DNA from: Multivorans sp965116445
Lineage (GTDB): Bacteria > Acidobacteriota > Thermoanaerobaculia > Multivoradales > Multivoraceae
Direction of reading: 5' to 3'
Length of the DNA stretch: 64,000 bases
Assembly (NCBI GenBank): GCA_965116445.1
Contig: OZ220688.1
Location: 2,914,001-2,978,000 of the forward strand
The notes under the pieces were generated by a model, which had not been told where the DNA came from, did not search any database, and worked only from the letters and a program-made list of their open reading frames with translations. Shown here piece after piece: positions 46,766-56,125 of this stretch (position 1 is its first letter; each line of letters begins with the position of its first letter). The translations under genes were made by a program, and so were the position numbers.

Positions 46766-47386
46766 GTGATCGATCCGCCGAACGGGCGCATCCCGGCCCT
46801 GACGGACGAGGCGTTGGAGCGCATGCAAGCGGCGGTGGCCTACGGCGACGAGGCGCCCGCCGGCCCGGAGGACATGCCGGTCAGCGTGCGCTGCATCAGC
46901 TACGGCGTTCCGAACACTCTGGCCGGGTACAACAGCTACTTCCAGATCCTCCAGACGGCGGATCATGTCGCCATCCTCCAGGAACTGATTCACGACGTCC
47001 GGATCATTCCGCTGGTGGAACAAGCGCCGCTTCCCGGCGACCTGCGGCTCTGGCACGGCAACTCGCGCGGCTGGTTCGAGGGCGACTCGCTGGTGGTCGA
47101 GACGAAGAACTACACGGCGGAGGGTAGTTCCCGATCGGGGGCGACCGAGGGCCTTACTGTGGTTGAGCGCTTCACCCGCACCGGGCCGGACGTGCTGGAC
47201 TGGCAGATCACCTACGAGGACGAAGCGACGTGGGTCCGGCCCTGGACGATGATGATCCGGCTTGCCCGCACCGAGGACCCGATCTTCGAGTACGCCTGCC
47301 ACGAGGGCAACTACGGCCTGACGAACATCCTCTCCGGCGCCCGCGCCCAGGAGCGGGAAGCGGCAGCGACCGGCGGCGGCCCGTAG
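46766..47386 (+). CDS. Conserved protein of unknown function, probably N-terminally truncated
   Basis: The 206-residue frame starts with GTG in NRTSLVIDPPNGRIPALT, then RCISYGVP, YFQILQTADHVAIL, IHDVRIIPL, GDSLVVETKNYTAEG and EYACHEGNYGLTNI. Proteins of this family normally have a signal peptide and a longer N-terminal part before the DPPNGRIP segment. Here the 5' flank is only 54 bp from the divergent beta-oxidation gene, so the N-terminus is missing. The frame stays open for about 15 codons upstream, which supports truncation rather than a mis-set start. Function is not known. Confidence 0.6.
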   Translation: MIDPPNGRIPALTDEALERMQAAVAYGDEAPAGPEDMPVSVRCISYGVPNTLAGYNSYFQILQTADHVAILQELIHDVRIIPLVEQAPLPGDLRLWHGNSRGWFEGDSLVVETKNYTAEGSSRSGATEGLTVVERFTRTGPDVLDWQITYEDEATWVRPWTMMIRLARTEDPIFEYACHEGNYGLTNILSGARAQEREAAATGGGP

Positions 47387-47420
47387 GCGGGCGGCAGCTC
47401 GTCGCAGACGGTTGCGTCGG

Positions 47421-49502
47421 CTACTCGATTGCCTCGAGGGGCACCGCACTCCGGAGCGTCAGATCTCGACGGGTCATCCGGATCTCCGGCTCGATGGGCG
47501 AGCCGGGCGGCTGGTCGCTGTAGTACGTCAACACGTGTTGGTGCCGCAGGTCCGCTTCGATCAGGCCGAAGACCTGTTCGATGCGGTCGGCCCATTCAGG
47601 CGTGCCGGCGTCGAGTGCAATGTGGAAGAGGCGTCCGCCGGTCTGTTCGCTGATCTGGATGAGCCGTTTCCGCGCCTGGAGTCGTTGCCGCCTCGACGTG
47701 GGGTTGGTCGCGACGAAACCGCCGATCGCGTTCCTTGCGGATTCGGCCGCGGCGTCCAGTTCGATGAAGTAGATCGGCAGCCCCAGCCGCCTTGCAAAGT
47801 CGGCGGACTGATCGGGCCGGGAGCGGCTGTGCTGGTCGGCGCCGTCGGTGATGACGATGAGAGCGCGACGGCCGGGCTCCCGCCGGTAGCGCAACAGGGC
47901 GAACAGCAGTCCGTCATTCAGAGCCGTGCCGCCCAACGGAATGAGGTGGTCGAGCCGCCCGGACAGCAACGACTGGTCGCCGGTCATTGGTTGCACGAGG
48001 CTCACGGTGTCGTCGAAGTCGACGAGGAAAGCGCGGTCCTCTGGCGTCAGGGTGGATTGGAGGAAGCCTCGGGCGATCTGCTTCAGGCGAGCCCACGTCG
48101 GCAGCATGCTGTCGGACGAGTCGATCGCCAGTCCGAGGACCAGGTGAATGTCCCTGGCGGTGTGGACGCCCACGGCCTGACGCTTCTTTCCTCTCTCCCG
48201 GATCGCGAAGTCCTCCGGCGAGAGGCCGCTGGCGGGATTTCCGTCTCGGTCGGTTACCAACACCTGAAACTGAACCAGTTGGATGTCGATTTCGCTCCGG
48301 TAGTCCGCTCCCTGCAGGAGTTCCGCGTCTTCCCGCTCGCGGCCGTCAGCGAGTTTCGCCACGACGCGGATGAAGTCGTCCGCTCGTGCGTCCTCGATCA
48401 ACGCCTCGACGGGAACGGTACGCGCTGTGCCGGGCGCCGCCTCTGGGCCGAAGGTGTTCGTTGCCGATACGAGCTGCTCGCTGCGGTAGAACTCGACCCG
48501 CTCGAGAGTCGCGGCTCGTGGCAGTGAAACGGAGGCCGCCACCCGGATCGTGGGTTTCTCCTCCGCATGCACGCTGCGAATCTCCGCGACCCTCACGACG
48601 AAGGGCTGGTCGAGCTGGTTCAAGAGGATCTCGTCGCTGCCGATGTACTCACCGCCGCTGTTGTGGGCCAGAGCCTCGAGCCTGTGCTCGCGAGGCGGGT
48701 TGGCCAGCACGATGCTGGTTGTGAAGGGCGGCTTGCGAAGGCGCCGGGTCCGTTTGCCGTCGAGCAGGAACTCCACTTCGGCGACGAGCGGATCGATGAC
48801 CAGGGTCTGCACTTCGACTCTGCCGCTCAGCAGCTCACCGAACCGCTGTTCGGGCGGCACGATCTGGATGGCGCTCGGCCGGGCCCCGTCGGCAAGGCGT
48901 GCAACGGCGAGATCCGCGGAGGACACGCTCACCGGCCGGTCATACACCGTGCGGAACTCCACCCAGGGTTGCGAGCCGCTTTGCAGCTCGGTCGTCCGTA
49001 CGAGCCGGTCCTGCTGGCGGAAGAAGGTGTCGAAGCGCTGCCAGTCCGACGCGACCATCTCGATCTCCAGTCTGTGGCCTCTTTCGAGAACGCGCCCTCT
49101 GACGCCGCGGCCGAGCGGATGCTGGCGGCCGTCGAGCGACAGGACCCGGGTACCGCCGCGCCCATCGAGAAGCGCCACGGCGTCCCCGAGAGTCCGGATC
49201 ATGACCGTGCGATAGCGGTCGGCGAGAGCTTCCGCCAGTTCGTGAATCGTCGGCGACGCGGCCTCCGGTACCAGCCCCATTCGCTCGACCTTGAGGCCCG
49301 GGTCCTCACTTCGCTGCTCGTTCCGGATCCAGGGGCCGAGGAGATTGGTTAGCGGGTCGAGCGGTCGGAAACCAGGACCGCCCGTCGTCGAAGCATCCTG
49401 GCCGAGAACCGGTGCGAGGGCCGGGAAGCACAGCGCCAGGACAAACGCGCCCGATCGGGCCCGCCTGGCGAGATCGGGTCGGAGTGGGACCGCGGCCGTC
49501 AC
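47421..49502 (-). CDS. VWFA-domain protein (Acidobacteria-type), paralogue 1
   Basis: The 693-residue protein has a signal peptide (ALCFPALAPVLGQ) and an N-terminal module with PWIRNEQRSEDP. A beta-rich central part follows (IQIVPPEQRFGELLSGRVEVQTL), then a VWFA domain with MIDAS AIDSSDSM, GGTALNDGLLFALL and VITDGADQHS, and a conserved tail HVLTYYSDQPPGSPIEPEIRMT. It belongs to the VWFA-related Acidobacteria-type family. It is the last gene of a three-gene tandem array on minus, separated from paralogue 2 by 20 bp. Likely exported; ligand unknown. Confidence 0.85.
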   Translation of the reverse strand: MTAAVPLRPDLARRARSGAFVLALCFPALAPVLGQDASTTGGPGFRPLDPLTNLLGPWIRNEQRSEDPGLKVERMGLVPEAASPTIHELAEALADRYRTVMIRTLGDAVALLDGRGGTRVLSLDGRQHPLGRGVRGRVLERGHRLEIEMVASDWQRFDTFFRQQDRLVRTTELQSGSQPWVEFRTVYDRPVSVSSADLAVARLADGARPSAIQIVPPEQRFGELLSGRVEVQTLVIDPLVAEVEFLLDGKRTRRLRKPPFTTSIVLANPPREHRLEALAHNSGGEYIGSDEILLNQLDQPFVVRVAEIRSVHAEEKPTIRVAASVSLPRAATLERVEFYRSEQLVSATNTFGPEAAPGTARTVPVEALIEDARADDFIRVVAKLADGREREDAELLQGADYRSEIDIQLVQFQVLVTDRDGNPASGLSPEDFAIRERGKKRQAVGVHTARDIHLVLGLAIDSSDSMLPTWARLKQIARGFLQSTLTPEDRAFLVDFDDTVSLVQPMTGDQSLLSGRLDHLIPLGGTALNDGLLFALLRYRREPGRRALIVITDGADQHSRSRPDQSADFARRLGLPIYFIELDAAAESARNAIGGFVATNPTSRRQRLQARKRLIQISEQTGGRLFHIALDAGTPEWADRIEQVFGLIEADLRHQHVLTYYSDQPPGSPIEPEIRMTRRDLTLRSAVPLEAIE

Positions 49503-49522
49503 TGGCGTCCGCCCGGCTCCGG

Positions 49523-51913
49523 CTACTCGATCGCCTCGAGTGGCAGGGCGCTCCGTACCTTGAGCCCCTTCTTCGTCACCCGGACTTCCGGCTCCAGGGC
49601 GGCGCCGAACGGACGTTCGCTGTAGTAGGTCAGGACGTACTGGCGCCGGAGTTCCTCCTCGATGTGGTCGAACACGCGCGCCATCTGGTCGACCGAATCG
49701 ATCTGGAACAGACGCCCGCCGGTCGGCCCGGCGATCAGCCGCATGCTGTTGCGGAGGTTCGCGTCTTCAATCGTCGTCGGCCCGAAGCCGACCGATCGCA
49801 TGGCGACGACGTAGACGGGGACGCCGAGGCGTTTGCCGAAGTCGATCGCCCGGGTCGGGTCGGAGCGGCTGTTGGAGTCGTAGCCGTCCGTGACGACGAC
49901 CAGCGCGCGACGGCCCGGCGCGTCGCCGTACTGGAGAAGCGAGAACAGGATCGCGTCGTACAGGGCGGTGTTGCCCTGCGGGTAGAGCCGCTCCAGGCCG
50001 CGAACCAGTTGCGGCTTGCTGCCGGTGAGTGGCTGCACGAGGCGCAGGGTGGAGTCGAAGTCGACGAGGAACGCCTGGTCGCGCCAGGACAGAGCGCCAT
50101 CGAAGAACGCCGCCGCGATCGAGTTCGTCTGCTGCCAGATGGGCTCCATGCTGCCGGAGGAGTCGATCGCAAGACCGAGCGAAAGGGGTACGTCGTTCGA
50201 GACGTAGAGGTTCTCCACCTGGCGCCGCTCGCCGTCCTCGCGGACCTCGAAGTCCTCGGGTCGGAGGCCGGCGACCGGGTCCCCGCCGCGATCGACGACC
50301 AGAACCTGGAGCTGGACGAGCTGGACGTCGATCTCGCTGCTGAACTCGGCGCCCTGGAGCAGTTCGACGTCCTCGAGTTCGCGGCCGTCGCCGAGGCGCG
50401 CCACGACCCGGATGAAGTCCTCGGGCGAGACGCCGGAGGTGGGCACGTCGGCGATCACTTTGCGCACGCCGCTCGGTCCCGTCTGCCCTTCGAAGTGCTC
50501 GAAGACCGCGACGAGTTCTTCCTTGCGGTAGAACTCGACCCGCTCGAGGGTCTCGGCGCGGGGGACGGAGATGCCGGCTTCGACCCGCACTGCCTGCTCG
50601 CCTCCGCTGCGGATCGGGCTGATGCCTGCCAGCCGTACCGCGAACGGAGGATCGAGGCGGTTCAGGACGATCCTGTCGTTGCCCGCGTAGGCGCCCCGGG
50701 CGCCGTACGCCTTGACTTCGATCGTGTGCTCGCGCGGCGGGTCGGCGAGTTCGATCCGGGCCTCGAAGGGTGGCCGGGTCGAGCGATCCGCTTCCTCGCC
50801 GTCGAGCAGAAACTCGACGACGGCGATCTGCGGGTCGATCGTCAGCGTCTGGATCAACACCCGGCCGCTCAGGAGTTCCCGGTGGCCCTTCTCGGGCGGC
50901 AGAAGGCGGATCGTCGCCGGCCGGGCGCTCTGCGCTGTGTTCGCGCGGTCCGGCCGCCGGCGGCCGCTGCCGCCCTCGACCGGCGGCAGAAGGTCGGCCG
51001 GGTCGAAGCCCGACTCTGGCGGGTTTCCCGTTTCGGTCGCCTGGCCGACAACGGGCGCCTGCCGTGCGGTAGCGCCGCTTAGCCGGGTCGCGGCCTCGCC
51101 CTGGTTGCTCGAGCGATCCGCTCCGCCTGAGCGAGCCACGGTCGCGGTCGGCGCGTCGCCTGTGCGCTCGTAGACCGTGCGGAAGGAGAGGTCGGCGAAG
51201 CGTCCGCCCTGCAGGTCGGTGACGAGGACGAGCTGTTCGCCTTCCAGGTAGAAGGTCTCGATCCGCTGACGGCCCTGGGAAGAGGTCTCCACCTCGAGCG
51301 AGTCGCCGACGAGGCGGGCCCGGCTGCGGCCGCCGAAGCCGTCCGCGACCTCGCGGCCGTCGAGGAAGAGGACACGGTCTTCGCGCTTCGCGTTGCGGAT
51401 GAGGAGCTGCGGGTCGTCGATCCGGATCAGGAGGACATCCAGTCGTTCGGCGAGTTCGCGCGCAATCTCCCGCATCGTCGACGGGCCGTCCTGGTTGCCG
51501 GCCTGGCCGCCGCCGCCTCCGCGGCCAGTTCCCCCCTGGCCGCCGCCGAAGCCGCCCTGGCCGCCGCGGCCGCCGGTTCCTCCTCGGCCGAAGCCACTGG
51601 TGCGGCCGCTGCCGGGCGTAGCGCCCTGGGAGCGTCCGGGTCCGCCGCCGAAGGTCTGGCCGTAGGTCTCCTCGAGCTTCGAGGTCGGGTCCTCGCTCAA
51701 ACGTTCGTCGCGAATCCAGATGCCGGGGATCGCGACGATCGGATCGACCGGAACGGGGGTCGAGGGCTGTTCCCGGTCGGCGGGTTCCTGGGCGCCTGCC
51801 GGGTTTCCGGTGGGCAGGAGGAGGGTGCAGCCGAGGACGCCGGCGATCAGCGTTGCCGATCGAACGCAGTGCGCGCGCCGCCGTCGGCTCCGGTTGTCGG
51901 TGTTCCTGGTCAT
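49523..51913 (-). CDS. VWFA-domain protein (Acidobacteria-type), paralogue 2, with Gly-rich insert
   Basis: From the ATG at 51913 the product is 796 residues, with an Arg-rich n-region and signal peptide (LIAGVLGCTLLLP) and the WIRDERLSEDP module. A Gly-rich tract of about 60 residues follows (FGGGQGGTGRGGGGGQAG), absent from the other paralogues. The beta-rich centre, the VWFA domain (AIDSSGSM, VVVTDGYDSNS) and the family tail YVLTYYSERPFGAALEPEV follow. The frame is open 22 codons further upstream (to 51979) and one ATG earlier at 51916, but the signal peptide favours 51913. Confidence 0.85.
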   Translation of the reverse strand: MTRNTDNRSRRRRAHCVRSATLIAGVLGCTLLLPTGNPAGAQEPADREQPSTPVPVDPIVAIPGIWIRDERLSEDPTSKLEETYGQTFGGGPGRSQGATPGSGRTSGFGRGGTGGRGGQGGFGGGQGGTGRGGGGGQAGNQDGPSTMREIARELAERLDVLLIRIDDPQLLIRNAKREDRVLFLDGREVADGFGGRSRARLVGDSLEVETSSQGRQRIETFYLEGEQLVLVTDLQGGRFADLSFRTVYERTGDAPTATVARSGGADRSSNQGEAATRLSGATARQAPVVGQATETGNPPESGFDPADLLPPVEGGSGRRRPDRANTAQSARPATIRLLPPEKGHRELLSGRVLIQTLTIDPQIAVVEFLLDGEEADRSTRPPFEARIELADPPREHTIEVKAYGARGAYAGNDRIVLNRLDPPFAVRLAGISPIRSGGEQAVRVEAGISVPRAETLERVEFYRKEELVAVFEHFEGQTGPSGVRKVIADVPTSGVSPEDFIRVVARLGDGRELEDVELLQGAEFSSEIDVQLVQLQVLVVDRGGDPVAGLRPEDFEVREDGERRQVENLYVSNDVPLSLGLAIDSSGSMEPIWQQTNSIAAAFFDGALSWRDQAFLVDFDSTLRLVQPLTGSKPQLVRGLERLYPQGNTALYDAILFSLLQYGDAPGRRALVVVTDGYDSNSRSDPTRAIDFGKRLGVPVYVVAMRSVGFGPTTIEDANLRNSMRLIAGPTGGRLFQIDSVDQMARVFDHIEEELRRQYVLTYYSERPFGAALEPEVRVTKKGLKVRSALPLEAIE

Positions 51914-51978
51914 CATCAGACAAAGGTGAGACGAATGAATGCAGGATACAAGCCAACAGGACTGGGTGCGCCCGGCCA

Positions 51979-52062
51979 TCAGCGCCAGGCCCCGGCCATG
52001 CCGAGTACGCCCGAGACGATCGCCGTCGCGAGCACCGTCAGCAGGATGGCGGTCGCGATCAT
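51979..52062 (-). CDS. Possible 27-residue membrane peptide between VWFA genes
   Basis: The minus strand encodes 27 residues reading MIATAILLTVLATAIVSG, then VLGMAGAWR, ending TGA. The composition is that of a single transmembrane helix. The stop overlaps an ATG of the longer frame of the downstream gene (TGATG). No good ribosome site precedes it. It lies in the gap between VWFA paralogues 2 and 3 and could be real or chance. Confidence 0.3.
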   Translation of the reverse strand: MIATAILLTVLATAIVSGVLGMAGAWR

Positions 52063-52071
52063 CGGGGAGCG

Positions 52072-54090
52072 TCAGCGAAGCGCTTCGAGCGGCAGGACGC
52101 TCTTGACTCTTAGCCCCGTGCGTGTTGTCCGGACCTCGGGTTCAATGCCCGCCCCCGGCGGCTGCTCGGTGTAGTAGGTCAGCACATTCTGGTGACGCAG
52201 GTCTTCGTTGATCCGGTCGAAGACCTGCCGCATCTCTCGGCCCAGAGCGGTCCGCGACTGGCCGGGGTGGATTCGGAACAGGCGGCCGCCGGTTTGCCGG
52301 CTGAGCCTCTTGACGAGGGGGCCGCGAGGTTCACTCCAGCCCAGAGTGATGAAGTAGATCGGGACACCCACTCGCTCGGCATACTCCGTGACCTGCGCGC
52401 GCTTCGCGCGGCTGTGGTGGTCGTCGCCGTCGGTGACCACGATCAAGGCCCGGCGGCCCGGTTCATTCCGGAACTGGAGGAGGGAGAACAGGAGCCCGTC
52501 GTTCAGCGCCGTGCCGCCCTGGGCAAGCAGCCGATGGAGCCGGGCCTTGAGCAGGGGCCGGCTGGCGGTCAACGGCTGGACGGCCCGAACCGTGTCGTCG
52601 AAGTCGACCAGGAAGGCTCGATCGTCCACCGCCAGGGCGCCCTCGAAGAAGACCCGTACGACATCGTGCAACTGGCGCCAGACGAAGTGCATGCTCTCCG
52701 AGGAATCGATCGCGATTCCGAGAACCAGAGGGACGTCATCCGAGACGTGCAGGTTCTCGGCCGGGCGCCAGGCGCCCTTCTCGCGTACCTCGAAGTCGGT
52801 TGCCTTCAGGTCGCCTACCGGATTGCCCTTGCGGTCCACGACGAGGACCTGGAGTTGCACGAGCTGCACATCGATTTCGCTGCGGTGTTCCGTTCCCTGG
52901 AGGAGCTCGGCGTCCTCCAGCTCGCGGCCGTCGGCGAGCCGCGCAGTGACCCGAACGAAGTCACCGGGCGAGATTCCCTCGATCAGCGCGTTGACCGGAA
53001 TCGTCCGCGCTTCGCCGCGATTCGCGGCCGCGTCGAGGTCCTCGAAGGTCGCGACCGGTTGGTCGCCGCGATAGAACGCGACCCGTTCGAGCGCCGCGGT
53101 ACGTGGCACGGAGACGTTCACCGCGACGTGTAGCGCCGCGTCGTCCTCGCCTTCAGGGCGAATCTCCGCAATGCGAACTCCGAACGGCGAGTCGAGACGG
53201 TTGAGAACGATGCGGTCGGAGCCGGCGAACCCTCCCGGGTCGCGGTAGGCCCGGACTTCCAGCGTCTGCGGCCTCGGCGGTTCGTCGAGGCGAATCCGGG
53301 CCTTGAAGGGCGCTTTCCTCGCCTGCTTCACGGGGGCTTCGTCGAGGAAGAACTCGACCGACCGGACGAGCGGGTCGATGACCAGGGTCTGGACCTCGAC
53401 GGGACCGGAGAGCAGTCCCCGATAAGGCCGTCGTGGCGGCACGATCCGAATCGCGGCCGTCCCCGCCGGCGGTTCGACGCTGCCCGGTCGCACCGGGGCC
53501 GGCAGGCCGTCCGCGTGGTCGTACACGGTACGGAAGCGCAGGTCGGGGATCGAGAAGTTCTGGGTCTCGGTCAGGTGGACGAGGCGGTCGCCCTGGCGGT
53601 AGAACGTCTCGATCCAGAGCCAGGCCTGATTCGCTCCGGCGGTGACGATTTCGAGCGAATCCTCGGCGATCAGGGCCCTGCTCACGTTGTTCGTTCTGTC
53701 GGCCCTGGGCAAACCGTCGATCGAAAGGCGGACTCTCTCGCCCGCGGCATTCGTGATCAGAACGTGCCGCTCCGGGAACTCGATGTCGAGGCTGTCGCGG
53801 CGGCCCGCGAGACCGTCGGCGAACTGGCGCAGCGCTCCCGGGGCGAAGCCGCCGATGAAGTCGCTCGGCGGGCCCGGCAACGGGTCTTCGCTCAGTTCCT
53901 CGTTTCGGACCCAGGAACCTGCCAGGGCCGCGGAGAGGCCGGCGGCGTCAGGCCCGCGGCCCTCACGGGAAGGCTCCACCTGGGCGCGCGAGGCTGACGG
54001 AAGGGCAGCTCCGAGGGTGAGGACGAGGGAGAAGGCCCCCAGCGAGGCTGCACGCCAGGGACGAAGCGGAGTCGGGGCGTGGGTGAGCAT
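52072..54090 (-). CDS. VWFA-domain protein (Acidobacteria-type), paralogue 3
   Basis: The 672-residue protein starts MLTHAPTPLRPWRAA with signal peptide GAFSLVLTLGAALPSASRAQ and the SWVRNEELSEDP module. It has the same beta-rich central part as its neighbours (IRIVPPRRPYRGLLSGPVEV), then the VWFA domain with AIDSSESM, GGTALNDGLLFSLL and VVTDGDDHHS. The tail NVLTYYTEQPPGAGIEPEV is shared. It is the first gene of the array. The start is 94 bp from the divergent ABC importer operon. Role unknown; secreted or surface binding is inferred from the signal peptide and MIDAS. Confidence 0.85.
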   Translation of the reverse strand: MLTHAPTPLRPWRAASLGAFSLVLTLGAALPSASRAQVEPSREGRGPDAAGLSAALAGSWVRNEELSEDPLPGPPSDFIGGFAPGALRQFADGLAGRRDSLDIEFPERHVLITNAAGERVRLSIDGLPRADRTNNVSRALIAEDSLEIVTAGANQAWLWIETFYRQGDRLVHLTETQNFSIPDLRFRTVYDHADGLPAPVRPGSVEPPAGTAAIRIVPPRRPYRGLLSGPVEVQTLVIDPLVRSVEFFLDEAPVKQARKAPFKARIRLDEPPRPQTLEVRAYRDPGGFAGSDRIVLNRLDSPFGVRIAEIRPEGEDDAALHVAVNVSVPRTAALERVAFYRGDQPVATFEDLDAAANRGEARTIPVNALIEGISPGDFVRVTARLADGRELEDAELLQGTEHRSEIDVQLVQLQVLVVDRKGNPVGDLKATDFEVREKGAWRPAENLHVSDDVPLVLGIAIDSSESMHFVWRQLHDVVRVFFEGALAVDDRAFLVDFDDTVRAVQPLTASRPLLKARLHRLLAQGGTALNDGLLFSLLQFRNEPGRRALIVVTDGDDHHSRAKRAQVTEYAERVGVPIYFITLGWSEPRGPLVKRLSRQTGGRLFRIHPGQSRTALGREMRQVFDRINEDLRHQNVLTYYTEQPPGAGIEPEVRTTRTGLRVKSVLPLEALR

Positions 54091-54184
54091 GGTTATGCGC
54101 GGAGGTTAACCGGGCGTCTGTCGCCCATCGGGGACGCCGGCGTCCCCAACAGGCTCCGCGCGCCTGTATCCTCTGGCACTTCCC

Positions 54185-55135
54185 ATGAAGACATACATCC
54201 TGCGGCGGTTGCTGGCGATGGCGCCGACGCTGTTCTTCGCCAGCCTGATCGTCTTCGTGTCGATGCGGGTCATTCCCGGCGACGTGATCGACCTGATGCT
54301 GGCGCAGAACGACGTCTCGACCTCGCTCGACCGGGAGGCCCTCGAGGCGGCGATGGGGCTCGATCAGCCGATGGCCTCGCAGTACGTTCGCTGGGCCGGC
54401 AATGCGCTGCAGGGCGATCTCGGCCAGTCGCTCTGGCGCAGCACGCCGGTGACGGAGCAGATCCTGGAACGCTTGCCGGTGACGTTCGAGCTTGGCCTCC
54501 TGGCCCTGATCGTGGCGCTCTCCGTCGCGGTGCCGGTCGGCATCCTGTCGGCGACCCGCCAGGACTCCGCGATGGACTACACGGCGCGGTCCTTCTCGCT
54601 CGTCATGCTGGCCATCCCGGGGTTCTGGCTCGGCACCCTGGTCATGGTCTTTCCCTCCGTCTGGTGGCGGTGGGCGCCGGAGCTCGAGTACACGCCGTTT
54701 CTCGTCGACCCGGTCGCGAACCTGACCCACCTGATCGTGCCGGCGATCCTGCTCGGACTGTCGATGTCGGCGATCACCATGCGGATGACGCGGACGATGA
54801 TGCTCGAGGTGATGCGCCAGGACTACGTGCGCACCGCGCGGGCCAAGGGTCTGAGGGAGCGGGCGGTCGTCGTCCAGCATGCGCTGAAGAACGGGCTGAT
54901 CCCGGTGGTCACTCTGATCGGCCTCCAGGCGCCGCTGCTGATCGGCGGCACGGTCGTGATGGAGCAGATCTTCGTCATCCCCGGCATGGGGCTGCTCCTG
55001 CTCGAGGGCGTCTACGAGCGGGACTACCCGGTGATTTCCGGCGTCTTCCTGGTCGTCGGAGTCGCGGTGCTCCTGATCAACCTGCTGGTCGACCTGAGCT
55101 ACGGCTGGCTCGACCCGAAGGTGCGGTACGGATGA
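54185..55135 (+). CDS. Peptide-type ABC transporter permease (DppB/OppB-like)
   Basis: The 316-residue protein has about six transmembrane segments. The N-terminus (YILRRLLAMAPTLFFASLIVF) is typical of DppB-type permeases, and the EAA-loop segment is DYVRTARAKGLRERAV. It forms the membrane channel with the next gene. The periplasmic loop (DQPMASQYVRWAGNALQGDLG) is standard for the family. It opens an importer operon followed by dppC-, binding protein-, dppD- and dppF-like genes. Confidence 0.9.
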   Translation: MKTYILRRLLAMAPTLFFASLIVFVSMRVIPGDVIDLMLAQNDVSTSLDREALEAAMGLDQPMASQYVRWAGNALQGDLGQSLWRSTPVTEQILERLPVTFELGLLALIVALSVAVPVGILSATRQDSAMDYTARSFSLVMLAIPGFWLGTLVMVFPSVWWRWAPELEYTPFLVDPVANLTHLIVPAILLGLSMSAITMRMTRTMMLEVMRQDYVRTARAKGLRERAVVVQHALKNGLIPVVTLIGLQAPLLIGGTVVMEQIFVIPGMGLLLLEGVYERDYPVISGVFLVVGVAVLLINLLVDLSYGWLDPKVRYG

Positions 55136-55226
55136 GCCGTCGGCAGGACAACTCTTGCCGCGAGTACGGGGGGCCCCCGCCTTGCTCCTGTGCCCGGGGC
55201 CCGTGCAAGTCGGAGTCGAACGCTCC

Positions 55227-56123
55227 ATGACGACGATCGCCACGGCGGCGCCCGAGACCCTGCCGACGCGGGCCCGGTCGCCCTGGTCGGAGTTCGCGGT
55301 CCGATTGTTCCGTACCAAGCCGCTCGGCGCGGCCGGCGCCGTGGTCTTCGTGATCTTTCTGCTGAGCGGCATCTTCGCCGGGGTGCTCGCGCCGTACGGC
55401 ATCAACGAGACCGATCTGGCGCACCGGCTGGAACCGCCGTCCCGCGAGTTCCTGCTCGGTACGGACCACCTCGGCCGCGACCTGTTCTCGCGGGTCCTGA
55501 TGGGCGCGCGGCTGTCGATGATCGTCGGCTTCTGCGCGGCCGGGCTGGCCACCGTCGTCTCGATCGTGATCGGCGTGCTGTCGGGCTACCTCGGCGGCTG
55601 GTTCGACATGCTGACCCAGCGCATGGTCGACGCCTGGATGACCTTCCCCGACCTGGTCCTGCTGATCGTCGTCGTCTCCGTGGTCGGTCCCGGGATCACG
55701 CAGATCGTGATCATCCTGGGGCTGCTCTACGGGATCGCCGGTTCGCGCATCGTGCGTGGGGCGGTGACGTCGGTGCGCGAGCACGTGTACACGCAGGCCG
55801 CGCAGTCGATAGGCGCGGGGACGTTCCACATCCTGCGCCGTCACATCCTGCCGAACGTGATGCCGGTCGTCATCGTGCTGTTCACGACCCGCGTCGGCGC
55901 CGTGATCCTGTCGGAGGCGGCGCTGTCCTTCCTCGGTCTGGGCGTGCCGCCGCCGGCGCCGACCTGGGGCGGCATGCTGAGCGGCGATGGCCGGGCCTAC
56001 CTGTACCTGGGCCCCTGGCTGGCGCTGGCGCCGGGGATCTGCCTGACCGTCGTGGTCTACGCGGCGAACGTCTTCGGCGACGCGCTGCGGGATCTGCTGG
56101 ACCCGCGGATGAGAGGAACCTGA
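55227..56123 (+). CDS. Peptide-type ABC transporter permease (DppC/OppC-like)
   Basis: The start is set at the ATG at 55227 (MTTIATAAPETLP), giving 298 residues, because the earlier frame to 55155 is Gly/Pro/Cys-rich and not part of the family. The protein has about six membrane segments with FGTDHLGRD-like LLGTDHLGRDLFSR and EAA loop VYTQAAQSIGAGTFHILRR. It partners with the DppB-like permease upstream. Confidence 0.9.
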   Translation: MTTIATAAPETLPTRARSPWSEFAVRLFRTKPLGAAGAVVFVIFLLSGIFAGVLAPYGINETDLAHRLEPPSREFLLGTDHLGRDLFSRVLMGARLSMIVGFCAAGLATVVSIVIGVLSGYLGGWFDMLTQRMVDAWMTFPDLVLLIVVVSVVGPGITQIVIILGLLYGIAGSRIVRGAVTSVREHVYTQAAQSIGAGTFHILRRHILPNVMPVVIVLFTTRVGAVILSEAALSFLGLGVPPPAPTWGGMLSGDGRAYLYLGPWLALAPGICLTVVVYAANVFGDALRDLLDPRMRGT

Positions 56124-56125
56124 CG

